From Paeniglutamicibacter sulfureus (lineage in GTDB: Bacteria > Actinomycetota > Actinomycetes > Actinomycetales > Micrococcaceae), in the NCBI RefSeq assembly GCF_030512175.1, contig NZ_JAULBL010000002.1, positions 2,850,149 to 2,914,148 on the forward strand: a stretch of 64,000 nt of DNA, in the 5' to 3' direction. A model generated the notes under the pieces. It saw only the letters and a list, made by a program, of their open reading frames with translations. It made no database searches and was not told where the DNA came from. A program made the translations under genes and the position numbers. Shown piece after piece: positions 9,694 through 18,780 of the stretch. Position 1 is the first letter of the stretch, and each line of letters begins with the position of its first letter.

Positions 9694-10740
9694 TTGGGAA
9701 ACCACGGCTTGTCACTGCAGTTTGAGATTATTTCTCTTTCCGCATTGTGCATCATTCTTCTGCTTGACCTGCTTTATGTGGTCAAGAAACCACACGAACC
9801 CTCGATGAAGGAATCCGGCCTGTGGGTCGGTTTCTATGTCACCCTGGCCCTGATCTTCGGCGCCGTTGTCTGGTGGCAGGCGGGCCCGGACATCGGCCAG
9901 CAATTCATTGCCGGCTGGGTCACCGAATACTCGCTGAGCATCGACAACCTCTTCGTGTTCATCATCATCATGGCCCGCTTCTCGGTTCCGCGTAAATACC
10001 AGCAGGAAGTGTTGATGTTCGGCATCATCATCGCCCTGATCCTGCGCGGCATCTTCATCATTCTCGGTGCAGCTGTCATCGAAAACTACTCGTGGGTCTT
10101 CTACATCTTCGGTGCGTTCCTGCTCTGGACCGCCTGGAAGCAGGCCACCGACAAGGGCGAGGACGAGTCCGAGGGCGCCAACAACGGCCTGGTCTACAAG
10201 ATGACCAAGAACCTGCCGATCTCCAAGGAATACGACGGCAACAAGCTGCGCACCGTCGTCGACGGCAAGAAGATGTTCACCCCGATGGTCATGGTCTTCG
10301 TGACGATCGGCATGACCGACCTGCTCTTCGCCGTGGACTCGATCCCGGCCATCTTCGGCCTGACCCAGTCGCCGTTCATCGTCTTCACGGCGAACCTGTT
10401 CGCGCTGATGGGCCTGCGCCAGCTGTACTTCCTGCTCGGTGGCCTGATGGACCGCTTGATCTACCTCAAGCACGCGCTGTCGATCATCCTGGCCTTCATC
10501 GGCGTCAAGCTGGTCTTCCACGCGATGCACGTTAACGAGCTCTCCTTCATCAACGGTGGCCGTCACATCGAGTGGGTGCCGGATATCTCGATCACCGTCT
10601 CGCTGGTGGTCATCCTGGGCACCATCGTGATTGCCACGGTTGCCTCGCTGCTTTCCCCGGCCGGCCGCCGCGCCGCCGAGGAGCACAAGGCAGCAAAGGC
10701 AGAACAGGCAATAGAGGACGCCAACAACGACTCCAAGTAG
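9694..10740 (+). CDS. TerC/Alx family membrane protein, probable Mn2+ exporter
   Basis: A 348-residue integral membrane protein with about nine hydrophobic helices. TerC signatures are the two Asp-containing segments SLSIDNLFVFIIIM and DLLFAVDSIPAIFGLT, plus FALMGLRQLYFLLGG. Riboswitch-controlled TerC proteins in other bacteria export manganese, and the leader here belongs to that riboswitch class, which supports the assignment. The start is taken as TTG at 9694 (MGNHGLSLQFE), because GAAAGG is spaced 7 nt upstream; the in-frame TTG at 9679 lacks this. The C-terminal tail is charged and Ala/Lys-rich. A terminator with a UUCG loop follows. Confidence 0.9.
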   Translation: MGNHGLSLQFEIISLSALCIILLLDLLYVVKKPHEPSMKESGLWVGFYVTLALIFGAVVWWQAGPDIGQQFIAGWVTEYSLSIDNLFVFIIIMARFSVPRKYQQEVLMFGIIIALILRGIFIILGAAVIENYSWVFYIFGAFLLWTAWKQATDKGEDESEGANNGLVYKMTKNLPISKEYDGNKLRTVVDGKKMFTPMVMVFVTIGMTDLLFAVDSIPAIFGLTQSPFIVFTANLFALMGLRQLYFLLGGLMDRLIYLKHALSIILAFIGVKLVFHAMHVNELSFINGGRHIEWVPDISITVSLVVILGTIVIATVASLLSPAGRRAAEEHKAAKAEQAIEDANNDSK

Positions 10741-10753
10741 TCGCCAGGCGCAG

Positions 10754-10797
10754 GCGGGGTCTGTTTCCTTCGGGAAGCGGGCCCCGCAGCTCTTTAA
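10754..10797 (+). terminator. terminator after terC-family gene
   Basis: GCGGGGTC (10754-10761) pairs with GGCCCCGC (10780-10787, one G-U). Inside is a second stem (TTTCC/GGAAG) closed by a TTCG tetraloop, and AGCTCTTTAA follows. It lies 13 bp after the stop. Confidence 0.75.
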
Positions 10798-10813
10798 CCC
10801 CCGCGTACGTTGC

Positions 10814-10819
10814 TAGACT
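10814..10819 (+). promoter_or_regulatory. -10 element TAGACT, leaderless start of MFS gene
   Basis: TAGACT ends 7 nt before the GTG at 10827. This decides the start, since the frame stays open far upstream into the terC-family gene. Confidence 0.55.
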
Positions 10820-10826
10820 GCCGAGG

Positions 10827-12140
10827 GTGACTGTATCCCGGAAAACCCTGCTCATCCCCGAGTCAACGCGCACCAGGGCGCAGCGCCGCGTGGTCTTCAC
10901 GCTTTCCGCCTCCCAGCTGCTGTCCGGCGTGGGAAACGGCGCGGGGCTGGCCATCGGGTCGCTCATGGCCGTGGAGCTGACCGGGTCCAACGCCTTCGCC
11001 GGTGCGGCCACCACCGCGATCTCTGTCGCGGGCGCGCTCAGCGCCCTGCCGCTGGCGGCCCTCGCGGTGAAGCGCGGCCGCCGCGTGGCGCTGTCCTTCG
11101 GCTACTTCCTGGCCGGGCTGGGCGCCGTCGGCATGATGCTGGCCCCGGTGCTGGAGAGCTTCGCTGTGCTGATGCTCGGGGCTGCGCTGCTGGGCGTGGG
11201 GTCCGCGGCAAACCTGCAGGCCCGCTTTGCCGCCACCGACCTTGCCGAAGACGCCACCCGCGGTCGCGATCTGGGTCTGGTGGTCTGGGCCATCACGATC
11301 GGAGCGGTTGCCGGCCCGAACCTCATTGGACCGGGAGCAGTGCTGGGCCAGGGCCTGGGGCTGCCGCCGATGAGCGGGCCGTTCCTCTTCTCGCTTGCCG
11401 GAATGGTCCTGGCCATCCTGGTGCTGAACATCGGGCTGCGCCCGGACCCCATCGACCTGGCCCGCGCCTGGGAGGCCGCCGACGGCATTGCCCCGCACCC
11501 GCCGGCGGTGGGCCGCCGACGCGGATCGCTGGCCACCGGGCTGGTGGCGGTGCGGGAATCGCCGGGGGCGGCCCTGGGCATCTCCACCATCGTGGTGGCG
11601 CACCTGGTGATGGTGGGCGTCATGTCGATGACCCCGGTGCACCTCAAGGATCTTGCCGCCATCCCGGGGCACGAAATGCACGGGGGCACCGCCGACATCC
11701 TGGTGGTCATCGGGTTCGTGATCTCGCTCCACATCGCCGGCATGTATGCGCTCTCCCCGCTCGTCGGCTCACTGGCCGATAGGATCGGGCAGCCGCGGAT
11801 GATGCTGGCGGGCCAGGGCGTGCTGGTGGCGGCGGTGCTGGTCGCCGGGCTGGGTGCCGACTCGCGGGCAGCGGTCACCACCGGCCTGGTGCTGCTGGGC
11901 CTGGGCTGGTCCATGTGCACCGTTTCCGGCTCCGCGTTCCTGGCCTCGCGGGTGGAGCGCGGACGCCGCGTGCTGGTCCAGGGTGTTTCCGACACCCTCA
12001 TGGGTGCCGCCGGGGCATTGGGCGCCGCCGGTTCCGGATTGTTGCTGGCGTGGCTGGGCTACGCCGGGCTCGGCTACCTGTGCCTGGGCTTCATCCTGCT
12101 GGTTGCCGTCTTCTGCGTGCGCGAGGTTGCGCGGGCCTAG
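10827..12140 (+). CDS. MFS transporter
   Basis: A 437-residue major facilitator with twelve predicted hydrophobic helices in two halves. The loop between helices 2 and 3 (LAVKRGRRVAL) and its pseudo-repeat in the second half (VGSLADRIGQPRMM) carry the basic MFS motif. The long central loop (residues about 210-245) is hydrophilic. The substrate is unknown; drug or metabolite efflux is a guess. The GTG start follows a -10 hexamer by 7 nt. Its stop overlaps the convergent peptidase gene by 4 bp. Confidence 0.85.
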   Translation: MTVSRKTLLIPESTRTRAQRRVVFTLSASQLLSGVGNGAGLAIGSLMAVELTGSNAFAGAATTAISVAGALSALPLAALAVKRGRRVALSFGYFLAGLGAVGMMLAPVLESFAVLMLGAALLGVGSAANLQARFAATDLAEDATRGRDLGLVVWAITIGAVAGPNLIGPGAVLGQGLGLPPMSGPFLFSLAGMVLAILVLNIGLRPDPIDLARAWEAADGIAPHPPAVGRRRGSLATGLVAVRESPGAALGISTIVVAHLVMVGVMSMTPVHLKDLAAIPGHEMHGGTADILVVIGFVISLHIAGMYALSPLVGSLADRIGQPRMMLAGQGVLVAAVLVAGLGADSRAAVTTGLVLLGLGWSMCTVSGSAFLASRVERGRRVLVQGVSDTLMGAAGALGAAGSGLLLAWLGYAGLGYLCLGFILLVAVFCVREVARA

Positions 12141-13420
12141 GAATCCGCGTTGCTCATTTCCAGCAGCTTCGCGAAGATCATCGAGCCGTCGTCGCCGATT
12201 CCGTCGTGGTGGAATTCGTCGGTTTCCCACACGCGCATGTTGCCCACCGCGGCGGCGGTCTCCATCGACAGGTCCCTGTCCACGTACACGTCGTGCGTGT
12301 AGACGGCGGCAGCGACCGGCACGGTGTTGGCAGCCAAGACCTCCGGGTCGTAGAGTCGGCCCCAGTCCTCGTGTTCGGCCAGGATCCGCGCGGTTTCCTC
12401 CAGCGGGCGCAGCACCGGGTCGGAGTCGAAGTACCAGCTGTACACCATTTCTCCGGTCAGCAGCGGGGACGCCGCGTCGGGGGAGAAGGCCGGGAATTCC
12501 CCGAGCACGCGTTCGGCGGCCCAGTTGGTGGCTGCGCCCTGTCCGTAGATCGACTCGTGCAGCAGCGCATAGAGCGGGTTCGTGGTGCGGTCGGCCTGCT
12601 CGGCCACGGCGGCCAGGAAGGTGTCCGAGAGCCGCTTGCCGCCGGGGGTGTCGATGAAGGCGCCCTCCAGGACATGGTGCAGGGAGTGCACCCGGGTGTT
12701 GCCGCCCAGGAACTGGCCGAGCATCTGCACCAGCGGCACGGTCAGGGCCCGCCCGTTGGGCAGGTGCTCCTCGGTGGCGCGCAGGTGCGCGACGACCTCG
12801 TCCAGGACCAGGCGGTCTTGCGGGTACCAGCCGAAGTATTCCTCGTTGCGCGCGGCCATCCGTGCGTACGTGGCGCGGTAGACGGTGTCCGCGTCGGCGG
12901 TGAGCGAGGCCAGCCCGCCGGTGACCAGGCAGCGGTCAAGGGCCGTGGGGGCCAGGGACAGGTAGGTCAGCGTGCAGAAGCCGCCGTAGCTTTGGCCGAA
13001 GGTGCTCCAGGAGGAGATCCCCAGGGCGCGGCGGATCGCCTCGGCGTCGTGCACGATCGCATCGGCGCGGAAGTGGGTGAGGTAGGCGGCCCGGGCCGCC
13101 GCGTCCCCGCGCAGCGGCAGGGACTGGCGGTTGGCCGGGGTGCTCAGGCCGGTGCCGCGCTGGTCCAGCAGCAGGATCCGGAAGGTCTTGGCGGCCTCCG
13201 CCATCCAGCCGGTGAGCGAGGCGGGGCGCGGGGACTTGCCGCCGGGCCCGCCCTGCAGGAAGAGCAGCCACGGCATCGCCGAGGGGTCCTCGTGCTTGGT
13301 GGAGGTGATTTCGCGGGCGAACACCGTGAGGGTCTCGCCCTCGGGCCGGGAGTGGTCAAGCGGCAGCTCGAAGTAGTGCTCGGTGCTGCGCATGCCGCGG
13401 AAGACGTGGGTGGTGCTCAT
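12137..13420 (-). CDS. alpha/beta hydrolase, proline iminopeptidase-like (S33)
   Basis: 427 residues with the S33 aminopeptidase layout. The oxyanion motif is FLQGGPGGKS (usual HGGPG, here QGGPG), followed by LLLDQRGTGLS and nucleophile Ser144 in FGQSYGG. A cap domain follows, and a C-terminal His segment (FHHDGIGDD) provides the likely catalytic base. Family members release N-terminal proline or other residues from peptides in the cytoplasm. The start ATG overlaps the stop of the upstream GNAT gene by 4 nt (ATGA), so the two form an operon. Confidence 0.88.
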   Translation of the reverse strand: MSTTHVFRGMRSTEHYFELPLDHSRPEGETLTVFAREITSTKHEDPSAMPWLLFLQGGPGGKSPRPASLTGWMAEAAKTFRILLLDQRGTGLSTPANRQSLPLRGDAAARAAYLTHFRADAIVHDAEAIRRALGISSWSTFGQSYGGFCTLTYLSLAPTALDRCLVTGGLASLTADADTVYRATYARMAARNEEYFGWYPQDRLVLDEVVAHLRATEEHLPNGRALTVPLVQMLGQFLGGNTRVHSLHHVLEGAFIDTPGGKRLSDTFLAAVAEQADRTTNPLYALLHESIYGQGAATNWAAERVLGEFPAFSPDAASPLLTGEMVYSWYFDSDPVLRPLEETARILAEHEDWGRLYDPEVLAANTVPVAAAVYTHDVYVDRDLSMETAAAVGNMRVWETDEFHHDGIGDDGSMIFAKLLEMSNADS

Positions 13421-13896
13421 TTCCGGTTCCCCAATGCAGCCAGCGCCGCTCCCTCGAGCCGGCGCACCGTCCAGCCGTCCATCGATCCGGCGCCCAGCGA
13501 GTCGTAGAAGCCGATGGCCGGTTCATTCCAGTCCAGCACGCTCCACTCCACGCGGCGGTAGCCGCGCTCCACCGCGATCTGCGCCAGGGAGGCCAGCAAC
13601 GCCTTGCCGTGTCCGGCGCCGCGGGCACGCTCGCGCACGTACAGGTCCTCCAGGTGGATCCCGTGCGTGCCCTCCCACGTCGAATACGTCAGGTACCACA
13701 GGGCGAAGCCCAGGACGGTGCCGTGCTCCTCGACCACGTGCGCATGGACCTTCGGGTCGGCTCCGAAGAGGTGGGCGAGGAGATCGGCCTCGGTGTTTTT
13801 CACCGCGTCGGGCTCGCGCTCAAAGATGGCCAATTCGTGGATGAGATCCAGGATGGCGGCGGCGTCGGAGGGCTGTGCCGGGCGAATCGAATGCAT
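13417..13896 (-). CDS. GNAT family N-acetyltransferase
   Basis: A 159-residue acetyl-CoA-dependent acyltransferase. The N-terminal IRPAQPSDAAAILDLI and the acetyl-CoA-binding segment LYVRERARGAGHGKALL (R/Q-x-x-G-x-G/A type) are clear. The WSVLDWNEPAIGFYDSLGA ending is typical of the diamine/spermidine acetyltransferase-like subgroup. The substrate is uncertain. The start ATG at 13896 is 7 nt after a minus-strand TAGGCT and gives MHSIRPA, the normal fold start. It is the first gene of a coupled pair with the peptidase-like gene. Confidence 0.88.
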   Translation of the reverse strand: MHSIRPAQPSDAAAILDLIHELAIFEREPDAVKNTEADLLAHLFGADPKVHAHVVEEHGTVLGFALWYLTYSTWEGTHGIHLEDLYVRERARGAGHGKALLASLAQIAVERGYRRVEWSVLDWNEPAIGFYDSLGAGSMDGWTVRRLEGAALAALGNRK

Positions 13897-13903
13897 GTGA
13901 CCA

Positions 13904-13909
13904 AGCCTA
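13904..13909 (-). promoter_or_regulatory. -10 element TAGGCT, leaderless start of GNAT gene
   Basis: On the minus strand TAGGCT ends 7 nt before the ATG at 13896, with no ribosome-binding site between them. Confidence 0.5.
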
Positions 13910-14011
13910 CCGGCAGCGTTTGCGTGCCGTGAATCCAACGCGTGGGTGCGGGCCCCTAAGGTTGGGGGCGATCGACACGCAAGAACAAAAGCAAGGACGG
14001 CACCAAGCAAT

Positions 14012-14866
14012 ATGATGGGCGGCCACCACGCGGCCACCGGCGCAGCAGCCTGGATCGCGTTGACCACGAATTTCAAGCTCCCCACCGGGAGCCTCCCCGA
14101 GCACCTTCCCTGGCTGCCCGACGCCATCCCGCTGGGCTTCGGCCTGCTGGAGCAGTCCCCGATTGCCGGGGTCGCGGGGGCGATGGTCTGTGCCGGGGCG
14201 GCGCTGCTGCCCGACGCGGACCATCGCCGGGCCACCATCGCGCACTCGCTGCCGCCGGTGTCCAACGCGATCTGCGCGGGCATCGGCGAGGTGTCCGGCG
14301 GCCACCGCAACGGCACGCACTCGTTGCTGGGCATTGCCGCATTCACGTTCATGGCGTGGGTGCTGGGCATGTGGACAGTGGATTCCACCCGCTTCGGGTT
14401 GGTCTATCCGGGTGCCGGGTTGCTGGCGGTGCTGCTGGTGTCCTTCGCGTTGAAGGCGTTGAAGTTCATTCCCGACACCATGGCGAAGCTGCCGTGGCTC
14501 CTCTCGGTGCCGGCCGGCATCTTCGTGGCGGTGTTCTCGCCGGACGAGCAGAATTGGCTGGTGCTTGCGGTGGCAGTGGGCTGCGCGGTGCACATTGCAG
14601 GTGACATGCTCACCGTTGGCGGCTGCAACCTGATCTGGCCGGTGCGGATCCGTTCCCCGCGTTTCATCCGCCGCGTTCCGCTGCTCAAGGACGTGTGGAA
14701 GCCGGGTGGTCGCATAGCCATTCCCGTGCTGGGGCGGGCCGGTTCGGTGCGCGAGTGGCTGCTCTGCGTGCCGGTCTCCGCATACGCGCTGGCCGGGCTG
14801 GTGGTGCCGGTGGTGCTGTTGGCCCACAACCAGGTGCTGCCGCTGACCAAGTTGCTGGGCTTTTAG
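14012..14866 (+). CDS. membrane-bound metal-dependent hydrolase, YdjM/DUF457-like
   Basis: 284 residues, strongly hydrophobic. His/Asp-rich metal motifs are characteristic of the LexA-regulated YdjM-type membrane hydrolases: GGHHAATGAAAW at the N-terminus, LLPDADHRRATIAHS near residue 70, GGHRNGTHSLLG near residue 96, and HIAGDMLTVGG near residue 200. The reaction is unknown; phospholipid-related hydrolysis has been proposed for the family. The start is MMGG at 14012; the second ATG is equally possible. A bidirectional terminator separates it from the convergent helicase gene. Confidence 0.85.
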   Translation: MMGGHHAATGAAAWIALTTNFKLPTGSLPEHLPWLPDAIPLGFGLLEQSPIAGVAGAMVCAGAALLPDADHRRATIAHSLPPVSNAICAGIGEVSGGHRNGTHSLLGIAAFTFMAWVLGMWTVDSTRFGLVYPGAGLLAVLLVSFALKALKFIPDTMAKLPWLLSVPAGIFVAVFSPDEQNWLVLAVAVGCAVHIAGDMLTVGGCNLIWPVRIRSPRFIRRVPLLKDVWKPGGRIAIPVLGRAGSVREWLLCVPVSAYALAGLVVPVVLLAHNQVLPLTKLLGF

Positions 14867-14874
14867 CGCAAAGG

Positions 14875-14910
14875 AAATGCGCCCGCCGGAATGATCCGGC
14901 GGGCGCATTT
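14875..14910. terminator. bidirectional terminator between convergent genes
   Basis: A perfect 16-bp stem (14875-14890 with 14895-14910) has a 4-nt loop ATGA and A/T-rich outer ends. It serves both the plus-strand hydrolase gene and the minus-strand helicase gene. Confidence 0.88.
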
Positions 14911-14922
14911 GCAGGGGCCGTC

Positions 14923-17454
14923 CTAGTCCTGGCGCCCCACGCCTGTCACCGTGATGACCGGGTAGCCGGCCTCGTCGGAGTCGGCCAGGTTCACCGTGGC
15001 GTCGATGCCCCAGTCGTGGTGGTTGGCCGGATCGGCGAAGACCTGCCGCACCTTCCATGACTCCTTGGACGGGGTGATCAGCAGAAGGTTGGGGCCACGG
15101 CCACCGGGGCCGTCGTCGATGTCCTCATGTTCCTCGAAGTACGCGTCCATGGCATCGGCCCAGGCATCGGCACCGAAGCCGCTGTGCCCGTCCAGCTCGC
15201 CCAGGGCACCGTCCTGCTCGTCGGCGAAGAGCTTCACGCGGCGGAACATTTCGTTGCGCACCATCACGCGGAAGGCGCGCTCGTTGGAGGTCAGGCGCTC
15301 GGGGGCCGGCGGGATGATCTCGGCGTCGGGCTCGTGCAGCACGCCGTTGGCCAGTTCCTCCCATTCGTCCAGCAGCGAGGAGTCGATCTGGCGGATCAGT
15401 TCCCCGAGCCATTCGATGAGGTCCGAGAGGTCCTCGCGCAGCGCGTCCTGCGGCACGGTCTGGCGCAGCGCCTTGAAGGCGTCGGTGAGGTAGCGCAGCA
15501 GCACGCCCTCGGAGCGGGCCAGCGAGTAGAACTGCACGTATTCGCTGAAGCTCATGGCGCGTTCGTACATGTCGCGGACCACCGACTTGGGGGCGACCTC
15601 GAAGTCGCCGAGCCACGGGGCGCCGGCGCGGTACTGCTCAAACGCGTTGCCCAGCACCTCGGCCAGCGGCTGCGGGTAGCTGACCTCCTCGAGCGCGGCC
15701 ATGCGGTCGTTGTACTCCATGCCCTCGGCCTTCATCGCGGCGATCGCCTCGCCGCGGGCCTTCTTCTCCTGGGCCGAGAGCACCTGGCGCGGCTTTTCCA
15801 GCGTCGCCTCGATGACCGAGACCACATCCAGCGCATAGCCGGGGGACTCGGCGTCGAAAAGCTCAAGGGCCGCCAGCGCGAAGGGGGACAACGGCTGGTT
15901 CAGCGCGAAGTTCTCCTGCAGGTGCACCGTGAGGGCCAGCATGTTGCCGTGCCTGTCGGGGTGCTCGAGGCGCTCGACGACGCCGGTGGCCAGCAGCTCG
16001 CGCAAGATGCCCAGCGCCTTGCGCTGCAGCGCGCGCTGGCGCACCGGCGGCTCGTGGTTCTCGGTGAGCAGCCGGCGGGCCGCGGCAAAGGAATCGCCCT
16101 CGCGCGCCAGCAGGTTCAACAGGATCGAGTGGGTCACCGCGAACGAGGAATTCAGCGTCTCGGGGGTGGAGGCGATGATCCGTTCGTAGGTCTTCTCGCC
16201 CCAGGTCACGAAGCCCTGCGGCGGCTTCTTCTTGGTCACCTGGCGCAGCTTCTTGGAGTCGTCGCCGAACTTCGCCAACGCCTTCTCCATGGCCTTCTTG
16301 TTCTCGATGGAGTGCTCGGGGGCCTGCACGACGACGGTCCCGGCGGTGTCGAACCCGGCGCGGCCCGCGCGTCCGGCGATCTGATGGAATTCGCGGGCGT
16401 TCAGGATGCGCGTGCGCACCCCGTCGTACTTGGACAGCGCGGTGATCAACACCGTGCGGATGGGCACGTTGATGCCAACGCCCAGGGTGTCGGTGCCGCA
16501 GATGACCTTGAGCAGGCCGGCCTGGGCCAGCTGCTCGACCAACCGGCGGTACTTGGGCAGCATGCCGGCATGGTGCACGCCGATGCCGTGGCGGACCAGC
16601 CGGTTCAGCGTCTTGCCGAAGCCCGGGGCGAACCGGAATCCGGCGATCAGCTCGGAGATCCGGTCCTTTTCCTCGCGGGTGCACACGTTGATGCTCATCA
16701 ACCCGCTGGCCCGGTCGATGGCCTCCAGTTGGCTGAAGTGCACCACGTAGATCGGCACCTGCTTGGTGCCCAGCAACTCCTCGATGGCTTCCTGCACCGG
16801 GTCCTGCGAGTAGTAGTAGTGCAGGGGGATGGGGCGTTCGGCGTGCGCCACGGTGGTGGTGGCGCGCCCGGTGCGCAGCGTGAGTTCGTCCTCGAACCGG
16901 GTGACGTCGCCGAGGGTCGCGCTCATCAGCAGGAACTGAGCCTGCGGGAGTTCCAGCAGCGGGACCTGCCAGGCCCAACCGCGCTGCGGGTCGGCATAGA
17001 AGTGGAACTCGTCCATGACCACCGGACCCAGGTCGGCGTTCTTGCCTTCGCGCAGCGCAATGTTCGCCAGGATCTCGGCGGTGCAACAGATGATGGGTGC
17101 ATCCTGGTTCACCGAGGAGTCACCGGTGACCATGCCGACGTTCTCCGCGCCGAAGATCTTGCAGAGGTCAAAGAACTTTTCCGAGACCAGCGCCTTGATC
17201 GGCGCCGTGTAGTAGCTGCGTTCCCCGCGGGCCAGTGCATGGAAGTGCGCGGCGACCGCCACCAGGGACTTGCCTGAACCCGTGGGTGTGGCCAGGATGA
17301 CGTTGTTGCCTGCCACGAACTCCATGACGGCCTCGTCCTGCGCCGGGTACAGCCCGATGCCGCGGTCCTCCACCCACTTCACGAAGGCTTCATAGGTTGA
17401 TTCGGCGGTGGCACCGCGCGGGGGAGTGTTGGGCAGCAACTCGGTAAGTTTCAT
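14923..17454 (-). CDS. Ski2-like DEAD/DEAH-box helicase with C-terminal DUF3516
   Basis: An 843-residue superfamily 2 helicase. Motifs in order are a Q-like YPAQDEAVMEF, Walker A ATPTGSGKS, TAPIKALVSEKF, CTAEILAN, Walker B VVMDEFHFY, MSATLGD, the second RecA domain with TDTLGVGINVPIRTV, and motif VI HQIAGRAGRAGFD. The C-terminal half (from about residue 380) is an all-helical region matching the actinobacterial DUF3516 helicases. A role in RNA turnover or ribosome metabolism is inferred from Ski2 relatives. A minus-strand TAGTCT lies 10 nt before the ATG. Confidence 0.92.
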   Translation of the reverse strand: MKLTELLPNTPPRGATAESTYEAFVKWVEDRGIGLYPAQDEAVMEFVAGNNVILATPTGSGKSLVAVAAHFHALARGERSYYTAPIKALVSEKFFDLCKIFGAENVGMVTGDSSVNQDAPIICCTAEILANIALREGKNADLGPVVMDEFHFYADPQRGWAWQVPLLELPQAQFLLMSATLGDVTRFEDELTLRTGRATTTVAHAERPIPLHYYYSQDPVQEAIEELLGTKQVPIYVVHFSQLEAIDRASGLMSINVCTREEKDRISELIAGFRFAPGFGKTLNRLVRHGIGVHHAGMLPKYRRLVEQLAQAGLLKVICGTDTLGVGINVPIRTVLITALSKYDGVRTRILNAREFHQIAGRAGRAGFDTAGTVVVQAPEHSIENKKAMEKALAKFGDDSKKLRQVTKKKPPQGFVTWGEKTYERIIASTPETLNSSFAVTHSILLNLLAREGDSFAAARRLLTENHEPPVRQRALQRKALGILRELLATGVVERLEHPDRHGNMLALTVHLQENFALNQPLSPFALAALELFDAESPGYALDVVSVIEATLEKPRQVLSAQEKKARGEAIAAMKAEGMEYNDRMAALEEVSYPQPLAEVLGNAFEQYRAGAPWLGDFEVAPKSVVRDMYERAMSFSEYVQFYSLARSEGVLLRYLTDAFKALRQTVPQDALREDLSDLIEWLGELIRQIDSSLLDEWEELANGVLHEPDAEIIPPAPERLTSNERAFRVMVRNEMFRRVKLFADEQDGALGELDGHSGFGADAWADAMDAYFEEHEDIDDGPGGRGPNLLLITPSKESWKVRQVFADPANHHDWGIDATVNLADSDEAGYPVITVTGVGRQD

Positions 17455-17494
17455 GATGTGTCCAAGACTATCGGTTTACGTGGACCTTTCCGCC

Positions 17495-17500
17495 TACGCT
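17495..17500 (+). promoter_or_regulatory. -10 element TACGCT, leaderless start of tam-like gene
   Basis: TACGCT ends 6 nt before the ATG at 17507 in the 52-bp divergent gap with the helicase gene. No Shine-Dalgarno sequence is present. Confidence 0.5.
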
Positions 17501-17506
17501 GTGGTT

Positions 17507-18295
17507 ATGAAATGGGACCCGAACAAGTACGTGCAGTTCGCAGATCACCGAGATCGTCCGTTTTACGATCTGACGGCCCGCATCACCGCCGCGACACCGC
17601 AACTGGTGGTGGACATGGGGTGCGGTCCCGGACCGCTGACGCATTCCCTGGCCGAGCGCTGGCCGGACGCCCGCGTGGTGGGCCTGGACTCGTCGGTGGA
17701 AATGATCGATCAGGCGCGCTCCAAGCACCATGCGGAATACCTCTCCTTTGAATTCGCCGATGCGAGGCAGTGGACGCCAGAGCCAGATACCGACGTACTT
17801 GTCTCCAACGCCATGCTCCAATGGATTCCCGAACACCGGCAGTTGATCGCCCGCTGGCTGGAGGCGTTGGCGCCGGGGGCGTGGTTTGCCGCGCAGGTCC
17901 CGGGCAACTTCCATTCGCCGTCGCACGCGCTGATGAGGCAGCTCGCGGAATCGGAGCGCTGGGCGCCGCAACTGTCCGGCGTGCTGCGGCAGGACGACGC
18001 GTCGGGGGAACCCTCCGACTACCTGAAGATCCTGCTGGATGCCGGGTTTGAACCCGATGTCTGGGAGACCACCTATGGGCAGATCCTCTCTGGACCGGAC
18101 CCGGTGCTGGAGTGGGTCCGCGGAACCGCGCTGCGCCCGGTCCTGGCCCGGCTCAGCGCGACAGACGCCGCCGACTTCGAGGCCCAGTACGGAGCCTTGG
18201 TGAGCGAGGCCTATCCGGCCGTTGACGACCACGGCGGCGGGACCGTCACGCTCTTTCCCTTCCGTCGCATCTTCATGGTGGGCCGCAAGCGCTAG
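17507..18295 (+). CDS. tam: trans-aconitate 2-methyltransferase
   Basis: A 262-residue SAM-dependent methyltransferase. MKWDPNKYVQFADHRDRPFYDL at the start (residues 1-22) and the SAM motif VVDMGCGPGPLT followed by GLDSSVEMI are typical of Tam, as is the VSNAMLQWIPEH segment. Tam methylates trans-aconitate, an inhibitor of aconitase that forms spontaneously from cis-aconitate, in the cytoplasm. The ATG at 17507 gives the family's standard N-terminus. It is divergent from the helicase gene. Confidence 0.92.
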   Translation: MKWDPNKYVQFADHRDRPFYDLTARITAATPQLVVDMGCGPGPLTHSLAERWPDARVVGLDSSVEMIDQARSKHHAEYLSFEFADARQWTPEPDTDVLVSNAMLQWIPEHRQLIARWLEALAPGAWFAAQVPGNFHSPSHALMRQLAESERWAPQLSGVLRQDDASGEPSDYLKILLDAGFEPDVWETTYGQILSGPDPVLEWVRGTALRPVLARLSATDAADFEAQYGALVSEAYPAVDDHGGGTVTLFPFRRIFMVGRKR

Positions 18296-18322
18296 ATTGC
18301 CCCGGGGAGCCGTGCCCTCTCG

Positions 18323-18328
18323 TAGGGT
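18323..18328 (+). promoter_or_regulatory. -10 element TAGGGT, leaderless start of lipoprotein gene
   Basis: TAGGGT ends 6 nt before the ATG at 18335. The intervening GGGGAC could also act as a very close ribosome-binding site. Confidence 0.4.
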
Positions 18329-18334
18329 GGGGAC

Positions 18335-18646
18335 ATGGGAAAAAGCCTCTTGCCCGCGCTCGCCGTGGCCACCCTTATGCTCAGTGCCTGTGCGGGACCA
18401 TCGGCCGACGAATTTCGCCAGCGCGATGTCCAGGGAAACACTGCCTGCATCCACTTTGGCAGTGGTTATACGGACGATGGAAGCGTAGGCCGCGCCAACA
18501 TGGCCAAGGCCGCGGAACATGGCGCCGCGTCGTCAACCGAGTCGATTCGCGCGGCGGTGTCAACCGATGCCGCCGGAGTACCGGTCATCACGGACGAGGA
18601 ATCTTTCAAGAGCGCCTGCGAGGCGCAGGGGATGCGTTTCAAGTAG
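18335..18646 (+). CDS. small putative lipoprotein
   Basis: 103 residues. The N-terminus has a basic start, a hydrophobic stretch and the lipobox LSAC at residues 16-19, so Cys19 would be lipidated and the protein anchored on the outer face of the membrane. The mature part is short, polar and has two more Cys residues (near residues 35 and 95) that could form a disulphide. I do not recognise the family. It stands alone between tam and the HNH gene. Confidence 0.75.
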   Translation: MGKSLLPALAVATLMLSACAGPSADEFRQRDVQGNTACIHFGSGYTDDGSVGRANMAKAAEHGAASSTESIRAAVSTDAAGVPVITDEESFKSACEAQGMRFK

Positions 18647-18744
18647 GCAGGGGTGTCGAACGTGCTCCTCCGCATGTTGCCCAAGGTGGTATCTCGATCC
18701 CGCGGTGACATGGATTTTCGGGAGCCTGAAAATTCATCAAGCTC

Positions 18745-18773
18745 TTCATATTTGTCTGGAACAGGCGTATAGT
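18745..18773 (+). promoter_or_regulatory. promoter of DUF222-HNH gene
   Basis: TTCATA (18745-18750), a 17-bp spacer and TATAGT (18768-18773) lie in an unusually A/T-rich stretch. The -10 ends 7 nt before the ATG at 18781, so the transcript is probably leaderless. Confidence 0.65.
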
Positions 18774-18780
18774 AGTAAAT

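Noticed and set aside
15127-17277. Long plus-strand frame opposite the Ski2-like helicase
   Set aside because: Composition is that of a reverse-complement shadow (repetitive Leu/Gly/His/Gln). The helicase motifs on the minus strand are complete.
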